NCBI GenBank assembly: GCA_024698005.1
Contig: JAILRW010000033.1
Location: 1-39,705 of the forward strand
Direction of reading: 5' to 3'
DNA length: 39,705 bases
Source of the DNA: Sphaerochaetaceae bacterium
Lineage (GTDB): Bacteria; Spirochaetota; Spirochaetia; Sphaerochaetales; Sphaerochaetaceae
The notes beneath the pieces were generated by a model. That model saw nothing but the letters and a program-made list of their open reading frames with translations. It was not told the origin of the DNA and did not search any database. The position numbers were made by a program, and so were the translations under genes. Of this stretch, positions 1 to 8,185 are shown one piece after another. Each line of letters begins with the position of its first letter. The first letter of the stretch is position 1.

Positions 1-28
1 CGATTCCAATGTAGATTATTCTTTCCAT
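1..28 (-). CDS. 5' end of a gene cut by the window edge; IS110-transposase-like N-terminus
   Basis: Only nine codons are visible, reading MERIIYIGI, with a strong ribosome binding site (GGAGGTCACT) directly before the ATG. IS110-family DEDD transposases typically begin with a stretch like RIIYIGID, so this is a plausible but unproven identification from very little sequence. The hairpin and inverted repeat just upstream of the start would fit the structured RNA-coding end of such an element. Any other protein starting with a hydrophobic beta strand is possible. Confidence 0.35.
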
Positions 29-126
29 AGTGACCTCCGCTTGCATGTGCTAAGGCAACATGCTCAGTTGTATTCATCCTAAGTATGCTACCAAACTCAC
101 GTCTTTGCAAAACTCAGGAGGTCACT
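29..126 (-). repeat. inverted repeat with internal hairpin upstream of the left-edge gene
   Basis: AGTGACCTCC (29-38) is repeated inverted as GGAGGTCACT (117-126). Between them, 43-63 forms a tight hairpin (GCATG-TGC, loop TAAG, GCA-a-CATGC). The left arm is also the ribosome binding site of the gene starting at 28. The structure lies in the position expected for a leader RNA or for the non-coding end of an IS110-type element, but neither role is shown by the sequence. Confidence 0.45.
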
Positions 127-538
127 TCATATTGTCTAGAATGATACAATTCATTGTAGATGGTCTTAAATTTAAGATATATAGGGAACGGGATGGTATA
201 AATATGCCATTCCTGAAGAGATAATAGTCAGTTAGAATCGTGTCTGTTTCAAAAACAATCTATAATTTCCCGACAAAAACGAATTTCAAAATGTTGTTTT
301 CCAAGAGCTCTTGCAATAAGAATATCCAATTTAGAATCGCTTTTTATCCTTAAAACGGATCAAATACTAAAAAATATGAAAGAAATGGAAATAATTATTA
401 TATTAAATAGAAGTTTTATAACCTATAATCCACACAAATCTGTTTCTATATATAGTATTATTTAGGTCAAAACCTGCATTTTAAGCGTTAAATCGAAGGT
501 TTTGTAGGTTTGGAAATAAAATCAAAAAAAACTAACCA

Positions 539-554
539 GGTTTCACGTGAAACA
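539..554. promoter_or_regulatory. parS site 1
   Basis: The sequence GGTTTCACGTGAAACA matches the ParB-binding consensus TGTTTCACGTGAAACA at 15 of 16 positions. It lies upstream of the parAB genes and would be bound by the ParB encoded at 2079-2999. Confidence 0.9.
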
Positions 555-775
555 ACAGTTCAGGTTGCCCTTTTGCCATCAGGTTTGTGAGGTAGTTTTG
601 TGGCTCTAAGTCTTTAGCGTCCGACTCTTGTTTTGGTATTTGCTACTGTGGTAGTGGTTTTTTGTCATGGCAGTTTATTTTTTTTTCATTACCCATGTTC
701 CCTTTTCTCGTTTGTGTTATATCAATAATGCAAAATGATTAGAGACGTATAATGTCCTAGTAAAAAATATTTTTA

Positions 776-791
776 TGTTTCACGTGAAACT
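776..791. promoter_or_regulatory. parS site 2
   Basis: The sequence TGTTTCACGTGAAACT matches the parS consensus at 15 of 16 positions, with only the last base deviating. It is the second of three parS sites within 1.7 kb. Confidence 0.92.
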
Positions 792-911
792 TGTAATTTA
801 GAATGATTTGACTCTTTCCTATTTGTTTAGGATAGGATATGAGGGCCTGTGTATTAAAGTTCGGAGAGTTTGGTCTTGATAAATTAGTTAAAATATTTGA
901 GGTTTTGACTA

Positions 912-942
912 GAATTAAAAAATCCCAGGAAAAACCTGGGAT
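912..942 (-). terminator. rho-independent terminator of the NifU-like gene
   Basis: ATCCCAGG, loop AAAAA, CCTGGGAT form an 8-bp stem (922-929 and 935-942). On the minus strand it is followed by TTTTTTAATT, directly downstream of the gene at 966-1214. Confidence 0.85.
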
Positions 943-965
943 CTGTGTTTGTTGTGAAGTTTAAA

Positions 966-1214
966 TTACATTGCCATCTGAGTAGCGTTTTCGACGATGA
1001 TTTCTGGTCCGATGACGTGCTGAAGATATCTCTGCACTCCATTCTTGAGCGTCATCTGTGACATTGGACAACCTGCACATGCTCCAACAAGCTTAACATA
1101 TACAGTGTTATTTTCCATCTTAATGAATTCTATATCTCCTCCATCGTTCTGGAGAGAGGGTCTGATCTGGTTAATTGCAGCAATAACCTTCTGTTCTAAA
1201 GTTTCCTCGCTCAT
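966..1214 (-). CDS. NifU-like Fe-S cluster scaffold (NifU C-terminal domain, 82 aa)
   Basis: This is a stand-alone NifU C-terminal (Nfu) domain. It carries the motif GACAGCP, whose two cysteines in CxxC spacing bind a transient Fe-S cluster between two subunits, and the typical upstream NDGGDIEF stretch. The family acts as a scaffold or carrier that hands Fe-S clusters to apoproteins in the cytoplasm. Eighty-two residues is normal for the single-domain form. The start is preceded by GGAGCTTAAA. It is transcribed divergently from parA and ends in its own terminator, so it is probably monocistronic. No other isc/suf genes are present here. Confidence 0.92.
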   Translation of the reverse strand: MSEETLEQKVIAAINQIRPSLQNDGGDIEFIKMENNTVYVKLVGACAGCPMSQMTLKNGVQRYLQHVIGPEIIVENATQMAM

Positions 1215-1327
1215 TTTAAGCTCCTATTAAATATTTCAATATATGAAAAATACATTAACTACATAGAGCAGTCAAGTTGGTTTGTTTTTTAGATGACAAG
1301 AAGATTTTTATTAACTATATTTTCAAT

Positions 1328-2086
1328 ATGAGTGCATGCAAAATTATATTTTTGAACCAAAAGGGAGGTGTTGGTAAAACAACTACCTGTGTAAACCTTG
1401 GATCATCACTTGCAGAGATGGGAAATAAGGTCTTGTTGATCGATTTTGATTCTCAAGGAAACCTTACTGGAGCTGTTTCGGGTGATAGCAGAAAGCCAAC
1501 TATTTATAATGTTATTGCTGGAGAGATTAGTGCAAAAGATGCCGTTCAAGAGACTCCTTTTGATAACTTATTTGTTATTCCTGGCTCTGTTGATCTTGCA
1601 GGTTTGAATCTTGAGCTTGTTTCTGAAGAAGATAGAGAATATTACCTCAAAAATAGTATATCTAGTCTTGATGATGAGTTCGATTTTATTTTGCTAGATT
1701 GCCCTCCTTCTTTGGGCCTTTTAACGATGAATGCTTTAGCATGGGCAGAGTATGTTTTTATTCCAATGCAGTGTGAATATTTTGCAATGGAAGGCTTGAA
1801 TATGCTTATGCGAACCATAACAAGCGTTAGAAAGAACATTAATAAAGATCTTAAAATCTTGGGTATTCTGTTTACTATGTTTACCAAGAGAGCAAGATTA
1901 AATGCTGAAGTTATAGAAGACGTTAGTACCTTCTTCCCCAATCTCGTATTTAAAACTATTATTCCTCGAACGATAAGACTTGCAGAAGCTCCATCACATG
2001 GCCTTCCAATTAGTGCATATGATTCTAGAAATTCTGGAAATAAGGCTTATCAGAACTTAGCAAAGGAGGTAATTTCACGTGTCTAA
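1328..2086 (+). CDS. parA: chromosome-partitioning ATPase ParA (Soj)
   Basis: This is a ParA/MinD-type ATPase that drives segregation of the origin region together with ParB and parS. The deviant Walker A motif KGGVGKTT is near residue 11, DFDSQGNLT follows as the Walker A' region, and LLDCPPSLG as Walker B. I chose the ATG at 1328 (252 aa) because family members begin a few residues before the KGG motif. A TTG at 1277 in the same frame would add 17 atypical residues. There is no clear ribosome binding site at 1328. The gene overlaps parB by 8 bases, so the two are translationally coupled. Confidence 0.95.
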   Translation: MSACKIIFLNQKGGVGKTTTCVNLGSSLAEMGNKVLLIDFDSQGNLTGAVSGDSRKPTIYNVIAGEISAKDAVQETPFDNLFVIPGSVDLAGLNLELVSEEDREYYLKNSISSLDDEFDFILLDCPPSLGLLTMNALAWAEYVFIPMQCEYFAMEGLNMLMRTITSVRKNINKDLKILGILFTMFTKRARLNAEVIEDVSTFFPNLVFKTIIPRTIRLAEAPSHGLPISAYDSRNSGNKAYQNLAKEVISRV

Positions 2087-2999
2087 AACAAAGAAAAGCT
2101 TTGGGCTTGGAAAGGGCGTAAGTACTCTATTTGCTGATTATCAGCAGGACAATGAGCCTACTAAAATTGAAGAAAATAATGGCAATGTTTCACGTGAAAC
2201 AGTGCTTTTTGTTAAACTTGATTCAATTAAGCCAAATGAAAATCAGCCAAGAAAAGTATTCGAAGAAACTGCATTGAATGAACTTGCTGATTCTATACGT
2301 CATCAAGGTGTATTGCAACCAATTCTTGTAGAGGAATATGCTCCTGGAAAGTATTCTATAGTTGCAGGTGAAAGACGCTTCAGAGCAGCTCAGATTGCTG
2401 AATTGAAAGAAATTCCTGTAATTGTAAGAAAGTTTTCTGCAGTTCAGAAATCTGAGGTAGCACTTATTGAAAACATCCAGAGAGAGAATTTGAATGCTAT
2501 AGAAGAGGCAAGAGCATATAAAGATATTATCGAAAAATCTGGTATGTCTCAGAATGAGTTAGCAGATATGGTAGGTAAAAATAGAACTACTATAACTAAT
2601 AGCCTTAGACTCCTTCAGCTTCCAGATACAATTCAAGATGATCTTGTTTCTGGTGTTTTAACAGCAGGTCATGCACGCGCTATTCTTTCCCTTGTTAATC
2701 CTTCTGATAGAATCATTCTTAGAAATAGAATTGTTGAAAAAGACCTTTCTGTTAGAGATGCAGAAAGAGTTGCAGAGTCTTTTAATGAGGGTAAAAAACT
2801 CATTGTAAAGAAAAATGTGGTAAAAGCTAACGATGCTATTAAACAAGAAGTTGAGGATAAATTCCTGGAAGCTTTTGGAACCAAGGTTCAGGTTACAGGA
2901 AATCTCAGGAGAGGAAAGGTTGTTATCCCATACAAGAGCAAGAATGATCTCGAAAGACTCTACTCTTTGCTCTCAAAAGGCGAATTATTTGAAGATTAA
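2079..2999 (+). CDS. parB: chromosome-partitioning protein ParB (Spo0J)
   Basis: ParB binds parS and spreads along DNA as a CTP-dependent clamp. The N-terminal half has the ParB/Srx CTPase fold with the box GERRFRAAQ near residue 107. A helix-turn-helix follows (SQNELADMVGKNRTTITN), then a C-terminal dimerisation domain. The start is a GTG at 2079, supported by AAAGGAGGT at 2062-2070 and by the overlap with the end of parA. A perfect parS site lies inside the coding sequence and encodes the residues NVSRET, an arrangement seen in many bacterial parB genes. At 306 aa its length is normal. Confidence 0.95.
   Translation: MSKTKKSFGLGKGVSTLFADYQQDNEPTKIEENNGNVSRETVLFVKLDSIKPNENQPRKVFEETALNELADSIRHQGVLQPILVEEYAPGKYSIVAGERRFRAAQIAELKEIPVIVRKFSAVQKSEVALIENIQRENLNAIEEARAYKDIIEKSGMSQNELADMVGKNRTTITNSLRLLQLPDTIQDDLVSGVLTAGHARAILSLVNPSDRIILRNRIVEKDLSVRDAERVAESFNEGKKLIVKKNVVKANDAIKQEVEDKFLEAFGTKVQVTGNLRRGKVVIPYKSKNDLERLYSLLSKGELFED
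2186..2201. promoter_or_regulatory. parS site 3, inside parB
   Basis: A perfect 16-base TGTTTCACGTGAAACA lies within the parB reading frame. A degraded half site, TTTCACGTG, also sits at the parA-parB junction (2073-2081). Binding by ParB could nucleate spreading here and could repress the operon. Confidence 0.96.
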
Positions 3000-3023
3000 T
3001 TATTTATATTAAAAGGAAATAAC

Positions 3024-3974
3024 ATGAAAAAAGAAGATTTAAAAGATGGTCTTTATGCTATCATCCATACTGAAAAGGGAGATATTGCTCTTTCTTTGGA
3101 GTTTAAGAAGGTTCCAATGACAGTAATGAACTTCGTTGGCCTTGCTGAAGGTGTACTCAATATGGAAGATCCTGATGAACCATTTTATGATGGCCTTGTT
3201 TTCCACAGAGTCATTCCTGATTTCATGATTCAGGGTGGAGACCCAAGGGGAAATGGTACAGGAGGTCCTGGCTATCGCTTCCCTGATGAATTTGATGACT
3301 CTCTCAAGCACGATGCTCCTGGTGTTCTTTCTATGGCTAATGCAGGTCCTGGCACAAATGGCAGCCAGTTCTTCATTACACATGTCCCTACCCCATGGCT
3401 CAATGGTAAGCATTCTGTTTTTGGTCACGTAATTGAAGGTCAGAAGATTGTAGATTCTATTCAGCAGGGCGATAAAATTGAGTCAGTAGAAATCATTAGA
3501 GTTGGTGCAGAAGCAGAAGCTTTCAAGGCTACAAAGCAGGCGTTCTCTGATCTGGTAGAAGGCTGTGAAAAGAGAGCCAAGGCGAAAGAAGCAGAAGAGC
3601 AGAAAAAGCTTGATGCTGAGATCGCTAATAGATATCCAAATGCAATAAAGACACCTTCTGGACTCAAGTACGTTGTTATCAAGGAAGGTGCTGGTGATAA
3701 GAAGCCTAAGTATGGACAGAGTGTTACCGTCCATTATCAGGGCTCATTGATGAACGGTAAGATTTTTGACTCCTCTATCATGAGAGGAACTCCTGCATCT
3801 TTCCAGATTGGACAGGTAATTGAGGGTTGGAATGAAGCTCTTCAGACAATGAGAAAGGGAGAAAAGAGAACCCTTATTATCCCACCAGATCTTGGCTATG
3901 GAATTCACGGTTTCCCTGGAGTAATTCCTCCAAATGCTACCTTGATCTTCGATGTGGAGTTACTTGATTTCTAA
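3024..3974 (+). CDS. cyclophilin-FKBP dual peptidyl-prolyl isomerase
   Basis: Two unrelated prolyl isomerase folds are fused in one 316-residue protein. Residues about 10-165 are a cyclophilin with the canonical [23 protein letters not shown] and [10 protein letters not shown] motifs. A short charged helical linker (about 175-200) leads to an FKBP domain (about 210-316) with [24 protein letters not shown] and the terminal IFDVELLDF. Both active sites look intact. There is no signal peptide, so it should act in the cytoplasm on folding proteins. The ribosome binding site AAAAGGA precedes the ATG. The gene overlaps radA by one base (TAATG). Such CFBP chimeras are known from a few bacteria, including a treponeme. 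Confidence 0.93.
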   Translation: MKKEDLKDGLYAIIHTEKGDIALSLEFKKVPMTVMNFVGLAEGVLNMEDPDEPFYDGLVFHRVIPDFMIQGGDPRGNGTGGPGYRFPDEFDDSLKHDAPGVLSMANAGPGTNGSQFFITHVPTPWLNGKHSVFGHVIEGQKIVDSIQQGDKIESVEIIRVGAEAEAFKATKQAFSDLVEGCEKRAKAKEAEEQKKLDAEIANRYPNAIKTPSGLKYVVIKEGAGDKKPKYGQSVTVHYQGSLMNGKIFDSSIMRGTPASFQIGQVIEGWNEALQTMRKGEKRTLIIPPDLGYGIHGFPGVIPPNATLIFDVELLDF

Positions 3975-5338
3975 TGAAAGGTGGTAGTTCAGTAGTTTAC
4001 GTCTGCTCAGAATGTGGACGAGAAGAAACAAAATGGATGGGTAGATGTCCTTCCTGTGGTTCCTGGAATACCTTTGTTGAAGAAAAGGTCGTAAAGGAAA
4101 GCAAGGACAAAACACAGGCTGCGATGCCGATAATTGATAAGACCCTCAAGAAGCTTTCTGAGGTCAAGGTCGATAAGGCATTTAGATTCTCCAGTGGGAT
4201 AGATGAGCTTGATAGGGTACTCGGTGGTGGTATCATGCGACCAAGTTCTGTTCTTGTTGGAGGAGAGCCTGGAATAGGTAAGTCTACTATAATGCTCCAG
4301 ATGGTCTCTTCTGCTGCTGAAAAAGGAAAAGTTTTATATGTATCTGGGGAGGAGTCACCTTCCCAGGTAAAACTCAGGGCTGACAGGCTCAAGCTTAATT
4401 TGGAAAAGATCAATATCTTTTGTGATACTCGCCTTGAAGCCCTTGTTGATGTTATCGAGGATCTAAAGCCAGCCGTAGTCGTTGTTGATTCCTTGCAGAC
4501 TCTTTCGACCTCTACTGTCCCTTCTATCGCAGGTTCTCCAAATCAGATGAGAGCCTGCTGTTATGCTCTTTCGATGCTTGCAAAGACAAATGATATTGCT
4601 CTTTTCCTTATCGGACACGTAACGAAGGAAGGAACAATCGCTGGTCCTAAAATTGTAGAGCATCTTGTTGATACAGTTCTTTATTTTGAATCCAGCGACA
4701 ACGGTGTAAGGTTTTTAAGGGCGGCTAAAAATCGATTTGGATCAGTAGATGAAATTGGAATCTTTCAAATGGAGGAAGAAGGTCTAAAGGCGGTTAAGGA
4801 TCCTTCTGAATTCTTTATTTCCAACAGAAAAGAAAATGAAATGCCTTGCGGGATTGCCTATACCGCTGTTGTGGAAGGGAGCCGAACTTTCCTTGTGGAG
4901 ATACAGGCTCTTACTATTCCTGCAAAAAGTGGCTTTACTCGCGTCTATTCTGATAGGGTTGATACAGCAAGGGTCAATAGAATTGCTGCGATTCTTGAAC
5001 GTCATGCAGGCCTTCATCTTTCAGATCAGGATATCTATGTGAATATCGCTGGTGGCATGAAGATAAATGAAGTCTCTATTGAACTTGCTATCGCTCTGGC
5101 TCTCTGGTCTGCAAGAACGGGAACCGTTCTTCCTGCAGACTTAGTAAGCTTCGGTGAATTATCTCTCGCTGGCGAGGTAAGGCCAGTATCGTTCCTTGAA
5201 AAAAGAATAAAGACTAGCGAAGAAATGGGCTTTAAGACACATCTGTCCCCAAGTGGACAGAAAGTAAAAGGTATAACTCCTTGTAGAAATATAAAGCAGG
5301 CAATAATGATAGGTAGGGGAATTAGTAAGGACAGCTAA
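3974..5338 (+). CDS. radA: DNA repair protein RadA
   Basis: RadA is a RecA-like ATPase/helicase that promotes branch migration in recombination. The 454 residues show an N-terminal C4 zinc finger (C11, C14, C25, C28), a Walker A motif GGEPGIGKST near residue 97, the diagnostic KNRFG motif (AAKNRFGSVDE), and a C-terminal Lon-protease-like domain. Length and domain order are standard. The ATG overlaps the stop codon of the upstream isomerase gene, so the two are coupled. The stop overlaps the stop of the convergent hydrolase gene within the tetranucleotide CTAA. Confidence 0.97.
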   Translation: MKGGSSVVYVCSECGREETKWMGRCPSCGSWNTFVEEKVVKESKDKTQAAMPIIDKTLKKLSEVKVDKAFRFSSGIDELDRVLGGGIMRPSSVLVGGEPGIGKSTIMLQMVSSAAEKGKVLYVSGEESPSQVKLRADRLKLNLEKINIFCDTRLEALVDVIEDLKPAVVVVDSLQTLSTSTVPSIAGSPNQMRACCYALSMLAKTNDIALFLIGHVTKEGTIAGPKIVEHLVDTVLYFESSDNGVRFLRAAKNRFGSVDEIGIFQMEEEGLKAVKDPSEFFISNRKENEMPCGIAYTAVVEGSRTFLVEIQALTIPAKSGFTRVYSDRVDTARVNRIAAILERHAGLHLSDQDIYVNIAGGMKINEVSIELAIALALWSARTGTVLPADLVSFGELSLAGEVRPVSFLEKRIKTSEEMGFKTHLSPSGQKVKGITPCRNIKQAIMIGRGISKDS

Positions 5339-6003
5339 TTAATAAGGAATCCTTCCTCTTCTTCGATTATCTGAGCAATTTTATCGCTTTCATATACATA
5401 GCTGCCGTGGTCCTCATCCGGCAGAATTCTTAATTCATTGTTGCGTATATTAGCAGCAATAAAGGATGTATCTTTGAGTCTAATTATGTCGTGTTCTCCT
5501 GTAAGTATGAGTGCATGGCATTTGATCCTTCGTAGATCTTCTCGAGTTATATGAGGCTCCTGGACCATAAGGCGTGAAAGCTCATTTCCCGTCTCTTCGT
5601 ATTCCCTTTTCATTTCAAGGAAGGGGCGCTTCTTAATTCCATGAGGATTAGTATTGGCTCCACATGTGATTATAGCTTTAACAAGAGATGGATATCTGGA
5701 CGCAACTAAAAGGGCTAAGATTCCTCCGTCGGAAAAGCCACAAATTATAGGTCTGTTGATATTAAGTGCCTTTATAAAGGAAACGATATCCTCTGCCATA
5801 TCATCATAGTGCAGAGACTCTACGTGCCCAGAAAGCCCATGATTCCTAGAATCAAGAAGATATACATTATATTTGGATTGAAGGATATCCGCTGACTTAT
5901 AGAAAATAGTGTGGTCTTCACCATTTCCGTGGATAAAGATAAGGGGTTGTCCTTTTCCGTAGTTTTCATAATAAATATCGATATTATTGATATTGATGAA
6001 CAT
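5335..6003 (-). CDS. alpha/beta hydrolase, small form
   Basis: This is a 222-residue alpha/beta hydrolase with a visible triad: nucleophile elbow GFSDGG (Ser91), an acid in TGEHD, and His in DEDHGSY. The oxyanion-region motif IFIHGNGED lies near residue 25. The family usually runs to 250-280 residues, and here the lid between strands 6 and 7 is short. The substrate cannot be inferred from sequence; esterase or peptidase activity are both possible. There is no signal peptide. It converges on radA with a 4-base overlap and is divergent from the galactarate block. Confidence 0.85.
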   Translation of the reverse strand: MFININNIDIYYENYGKGQPLIFIHGNGEDHTIFYKSADILQSKYNVYLLDSRNHGLSGHVESLHYDDMAEDIVSFIKALNINRPIICGFSDGGILALLVASRYPSLVKAIITCGANTNPHGIKKRPFLEMKREYEETGNELSRLMVQEPHITREDLRRIKCHALILTGEHDIIRLKDTSFIAANIRNNELRILPDEDHGSYVYESDKIAQIIEEEEGFLIN

Positions 6004-6110
6004 GTGGATAATATAAATATTTTTTCGAGTGAAATAAACAACATTTTAAATGTAATTTTTCAAATAACATTTGATTTTTTAAAGATTTTTGCTTTTATAA
6101 TCAAATTTAA

Positions 6111-6139
6111 TTGACAAGTGACAAAAGCAGGGGTAACTT
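6111..6139 (+). promoter_or_regulatory. candidate promoter for the galactarate aldolase-garR genes
   Basis: A perfect -35 box TTGACA (6111-6116) is followed 17 bases later by a weak -10 TAACTT (6134-6139), about 50 bases before the aldolase start. Nearby, TTGTACA occurs twice (from 6154 and again just before the start codon), and ATTTGATT/AATCAAAT (6069-6076 and 6099-6106) form an inverted repeat; either could be an operator. Confidence 0.35.
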
Positions 6140-6188
6140 CGTATTTAGAGGTTTTGTACAGATTAGTAAAACATTTGGAGGTTGTACA

Positions 6189-7088
6189 ATGAATGTAGAT
6201 TTCATTAAGGGTATCATCCCACCAATCGTTACTCCTATTGATGAGAATGAGAAGGTTGATGAGAAGGCTCTTAGAAAGCATATCGACTTCATGATCGATG
6301 GTGGTATTAGTGGTATTCTTGCTTTTGGTTCAAATGGTGAGTTCTATATGCAGGAAGAGGACGAGATGGAACAGGTCCTCAAGATTATTGTTGATCAGAA
6401 TGCAGGTAGAGTTCCTGTTTACATGGGCGTTGGCGCAATTAGAACTTCAAAATGTATTCGTCTTGCAAACATGGGTATGGAAAACGGAGCTGACGGTGTT
6501 TCCGTTCTTCAGCCAATGTTCTTAAAGCCATCCGAAGATGAACTTTACACTCATTTTGCATCCATTGCTGATAGCATCAAAGGTGCTCCAATGCTTCTTT
6601 ACAACAATCCAGGAAGAACAGGTTATGGTATCAGCCAGGATATCGTAGAGCGCCTCGCTCACGAGAAAGACAACGTTGTTGGTATGAAGGATAGTTCCGG
6701 TGATATCACTCAGACTGCTGAGTACATCAGAAGAAATAGAGACGTAAATTTCAAGGTTCTCTGTGGTAAAGATACTCTTATCTATTCTGGTCTTACTCTC
6801 GGTACCTGTGGTGCTGTTTGTTCAACTGCAAACTTCCTTCCAAAGCTTATTGTATCCATCTATGATAAGTTCATGGCTGGTGATATCAAGGGTTCCCTTG
6901 AAGCACAGTTTGTTCTCAATCCTATTCGTCTCCAGATGGACAAGTCCAGCTTCCCTGTAGCAACAAAGGACTATGCTAATCTGCTCGGAGAATATGTCGG
7001 TAATCCATACCTTCCAAACAAGCCTTCAACAGAGGCTCAGATGGCAGGTCTCAGAAATCAGCTCGTAAAGGGTGGATTCCTGAAATAA
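6189..7088 (+). CDS. DapA-family aldolase/dehydratase, likely 5-keto-4-deoxyglucarate aldolase
   Basis: This is a 299-residue TIM-barrel enzyme of the dihydrodipicolinate synthase/N-acetylneuraminate lyase family. The Schiff-base lysine is K167 in GMKDSSGD, the catalytic tyrosine is Y138 in YNNPGRTG, and the pyruvate-binding loop reads GSNGEF. The family handles pyruvate-derived aldol reactions. The start at 6189 is supported by TTGGAGG seven bases upstream. It lies 38 bases before garR and near garD, so the inferred reaction is cleavage of 5-keto-4-deoxy-D-glucarate to pyruvate and tartronate semialdehyde, the step GarL performs in E. coli. The alternative, a KdgD-type decarboxylating dehydratase, would leave garR without a substrate. 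A true DapA is less likely from context. Confidence 0.82.
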   Translation: MNVDFIKGIIPPIVTPIDENEKVDEKALRKHIDFMIDGGISGILAFGSNGEFYMQEEDEMEQVLKIIVDQNAGRVPVYMGVGAIRTSKCIRLANMGMENGADGVSVLQPMFLKPSEDELYTHFASIADSIKGAPMLLYNNPGRTGYGISQDIVERLAHEKDNVVGMKDSSGDITQTAEYIRRNRDVNFKVLCGKDTLIYSGLTLGTCGAVCSTANFLPKLIVSIYDKFMAGDIKGSLEAQFVLNPIRLQMDKSSFPVATKDYANLLGEYVGNPYLPNKPSTEAQMAGLRNQLVKGGFLK

Positions 7089-7126
7089 TAGAAAAAATAG
7101 AAAAAGAATTCATAAGGAGAAAAAAA

Positions 7127-8011
7127 ATGAAAGTAGGTTTCGTTGGTCTCGGTATTATGGGTAAGCCAATGGCAAAGAACCTCCTCAAGGCTGGCCACGA
7201 GGTAGTTGTTTTCGATCTCAACAAGGCAAGTGTCGATGAACTCGTAGGTTGCGGTGCAAAGGCTGTAACAAGCGGTGCTGAACTTGCAGCTGAATGTGAT
7301 CAGTTCATCACAATGGTTCCAAATAGCCCACACGTAAGAGCTGCTGTTTTCGGTGATAACGGTCTTGCTAAGGGCGCTAAGAAGGGTGCAACCCTCATTG
7401 ATATGAGCTCCATTGATCCGGTCGAATCTAAGAAGATTGGTGCAGACCTCGAGAAGCTTGGTATCGACATGCTCGATGCTCCTGTTTCTGGTGGTGAACC
7501 AAAGGCTATCGATGGCACACTTTCTGTCATGGTTGGCGGTAAGAAGGCTACATTTGACAAGTACTATGACCTTCTCAAGTGTATGGCTGGTTCTGTTGTA
7601 TACGTTGGTGACCTCGGCGCTGGTAACATCGCTAAGCTCGCTAACCAGATTATCGTTGCTGTTAATATTGCAGCTGTTGCAGAAGCTCTCGCATTCTCCA
7701 AGAAGTGCGGTGCTGATCCTGAGCTCGTATATCAGGCAATCAGAGGTGGTCTCGCTGGTTCAACAGTAATGGATGCTAAGGCTCCAATGATGATGGCTAG
7801 AAACTTCAAGCCAGGCTTCAGAATTGAGCTCCACATCAAGGACCTCACAAATGCTCTCAACGCAGCTCACGCTATTAACTCCCCAGTTCCTCTCACTGGC
7901 CAGGTCATGGAAATGATGCAGGCTCTCAAGTGTGATGGCAACGAAAAGGACGACCACAGCGCACTTGCTAAGTACTACGAGAAGATCGGTAACGTCACAA
8001 TCTCCAAGTAA
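7127..8011 (+). CDS. garR: tartronate semialdehyde reductase (2-hydroxy-3-oxopropionate reductase)
   Basis: This member of the beta-hydroxyacid dehydrogenase family reduces tartronate semialdehyde to D-glycerate with NAD(P)H. It has the Rossmann motif GFVGLGIMGKPMAKNL at the N-terminus, the substrate-binding block DAPVSGGEPKAIDGTLS, and the catalytic lysine K170 in AKLANQ. Long blocks, including YYDLLKCMAGSVV, RGGLAGSTVMDAKAP and NFKPGFRI.LHIKDL, match the E. coli GarR sequence as I remember it. The length of 294 aa is the same as E. coli GarR. AAGGAGA precedes the ATG. It is co-transcribed with the upstream aldolase and ends at a terminator. Confidence 0.95.
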   Translation: MKVGFVGLGIMGKPMAKNLLKAGHEVVVFDLNKASVDELVGCGAKAVTSGAELAAECDQFITMVPNSPHVRAAVFGDNGLAKGAKKGATLIDMSSIDPVESKKIGADLEKLGIDMLDAPVSGGEPKAIDGTLSVMVGGKKATFDKYYDLLKCMAGSVVYVGDLGAGNIAKLANQIIVAVNIAAVAEALAFSKKCGADPELVYQAIRGGLAGSTVMDAKAPMMMARNFKPGFRIELHIKDLTNALNAAHAINSPVPLTGQVMEMMQALKCDGNEKDDHSALAKYYEKIGNVTISK

Positions 8012-8036
8012 GAAGCATTTTCAAAAAACAACTCAC

Positions 8037-8072
8037 TGCCCGCCGTTTTATAAACGACGGGCAATTTTTTTG
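8037..8072 (+). terminator. terminator after garR
   Basis: TGCCCG-c-CGTTT pairs with AAACG-a-CGGGCA (8037-8063) and is followed by AATTTTTTTG. It separates the aldolase-garR pair from garD. Confidence 0.88.
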
Positions 8073-8094
8073 TTTAAACAGCGTTAAAATACAA

Positions 8095-8142
8095 AACGAT
8101 TTTGAAAAATCGTTATTAAATTTAAATCTTCTGTTGTATAAT
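8095..8142 (+). promoter_or_regulatory. palindromic operator candidate and -10 box upstream of garD
   Basis: AACGATTTT (8095-8103) and AAAATCGTT (8106-8114) form a perfect 9-bp inverted repeat with a 2-base spacer. A consensus -10 box TATAAT lies at 8137-8142, and no good -35 box is visible. The palindrome occupies the place where an activator or repressor would bind, and the IclR-family gene downstream of garD is the obvious candidate. The link is inference. Confidence 0.55.
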
Positions 8143-8185
8143 TTGTTTACACAACTACAAAAGGTGTTCAAGAAAGGACAGAAAA

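Larger units (their letters stand above)
127..911. other. non-coding AT-rich region carrying two parS sites
   Basis: No reading frame here has a credible start, ribosome binding site and protein-like composition. The stretch is AT-rich with several homopolymer runs. The only recognisable elements are the parS sites at 539 and 776. It could be part of the origin-proximal centromere region, but I find no cluster of DnaA boxes, so I do not call an origin. Confidence 0.5.

Noticed and set aside
127-911. Replication origin in the parS-bearing region
   Set aside because: Only an imperfect DnaA-box-like sequence (near 429) is visible and dnaA/dnaN are absent, so the claim cannot be supported.
1277-1327. 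Longer ParA starting at TTG 1277
   Set aside because: The extra 17 residues are not found in ParA proteins, and the ATG at 1328 gives the standard N-terminus just before KGGVGKTT.
6003-6011. Perfect DnaA box TGTGGATAA next to an AT-rich stretch
   Set aside because: It is a single box between two ordinary genes, and the AT-rich stretch is explained by a divergent promoter region. A lone match is expected by chance.
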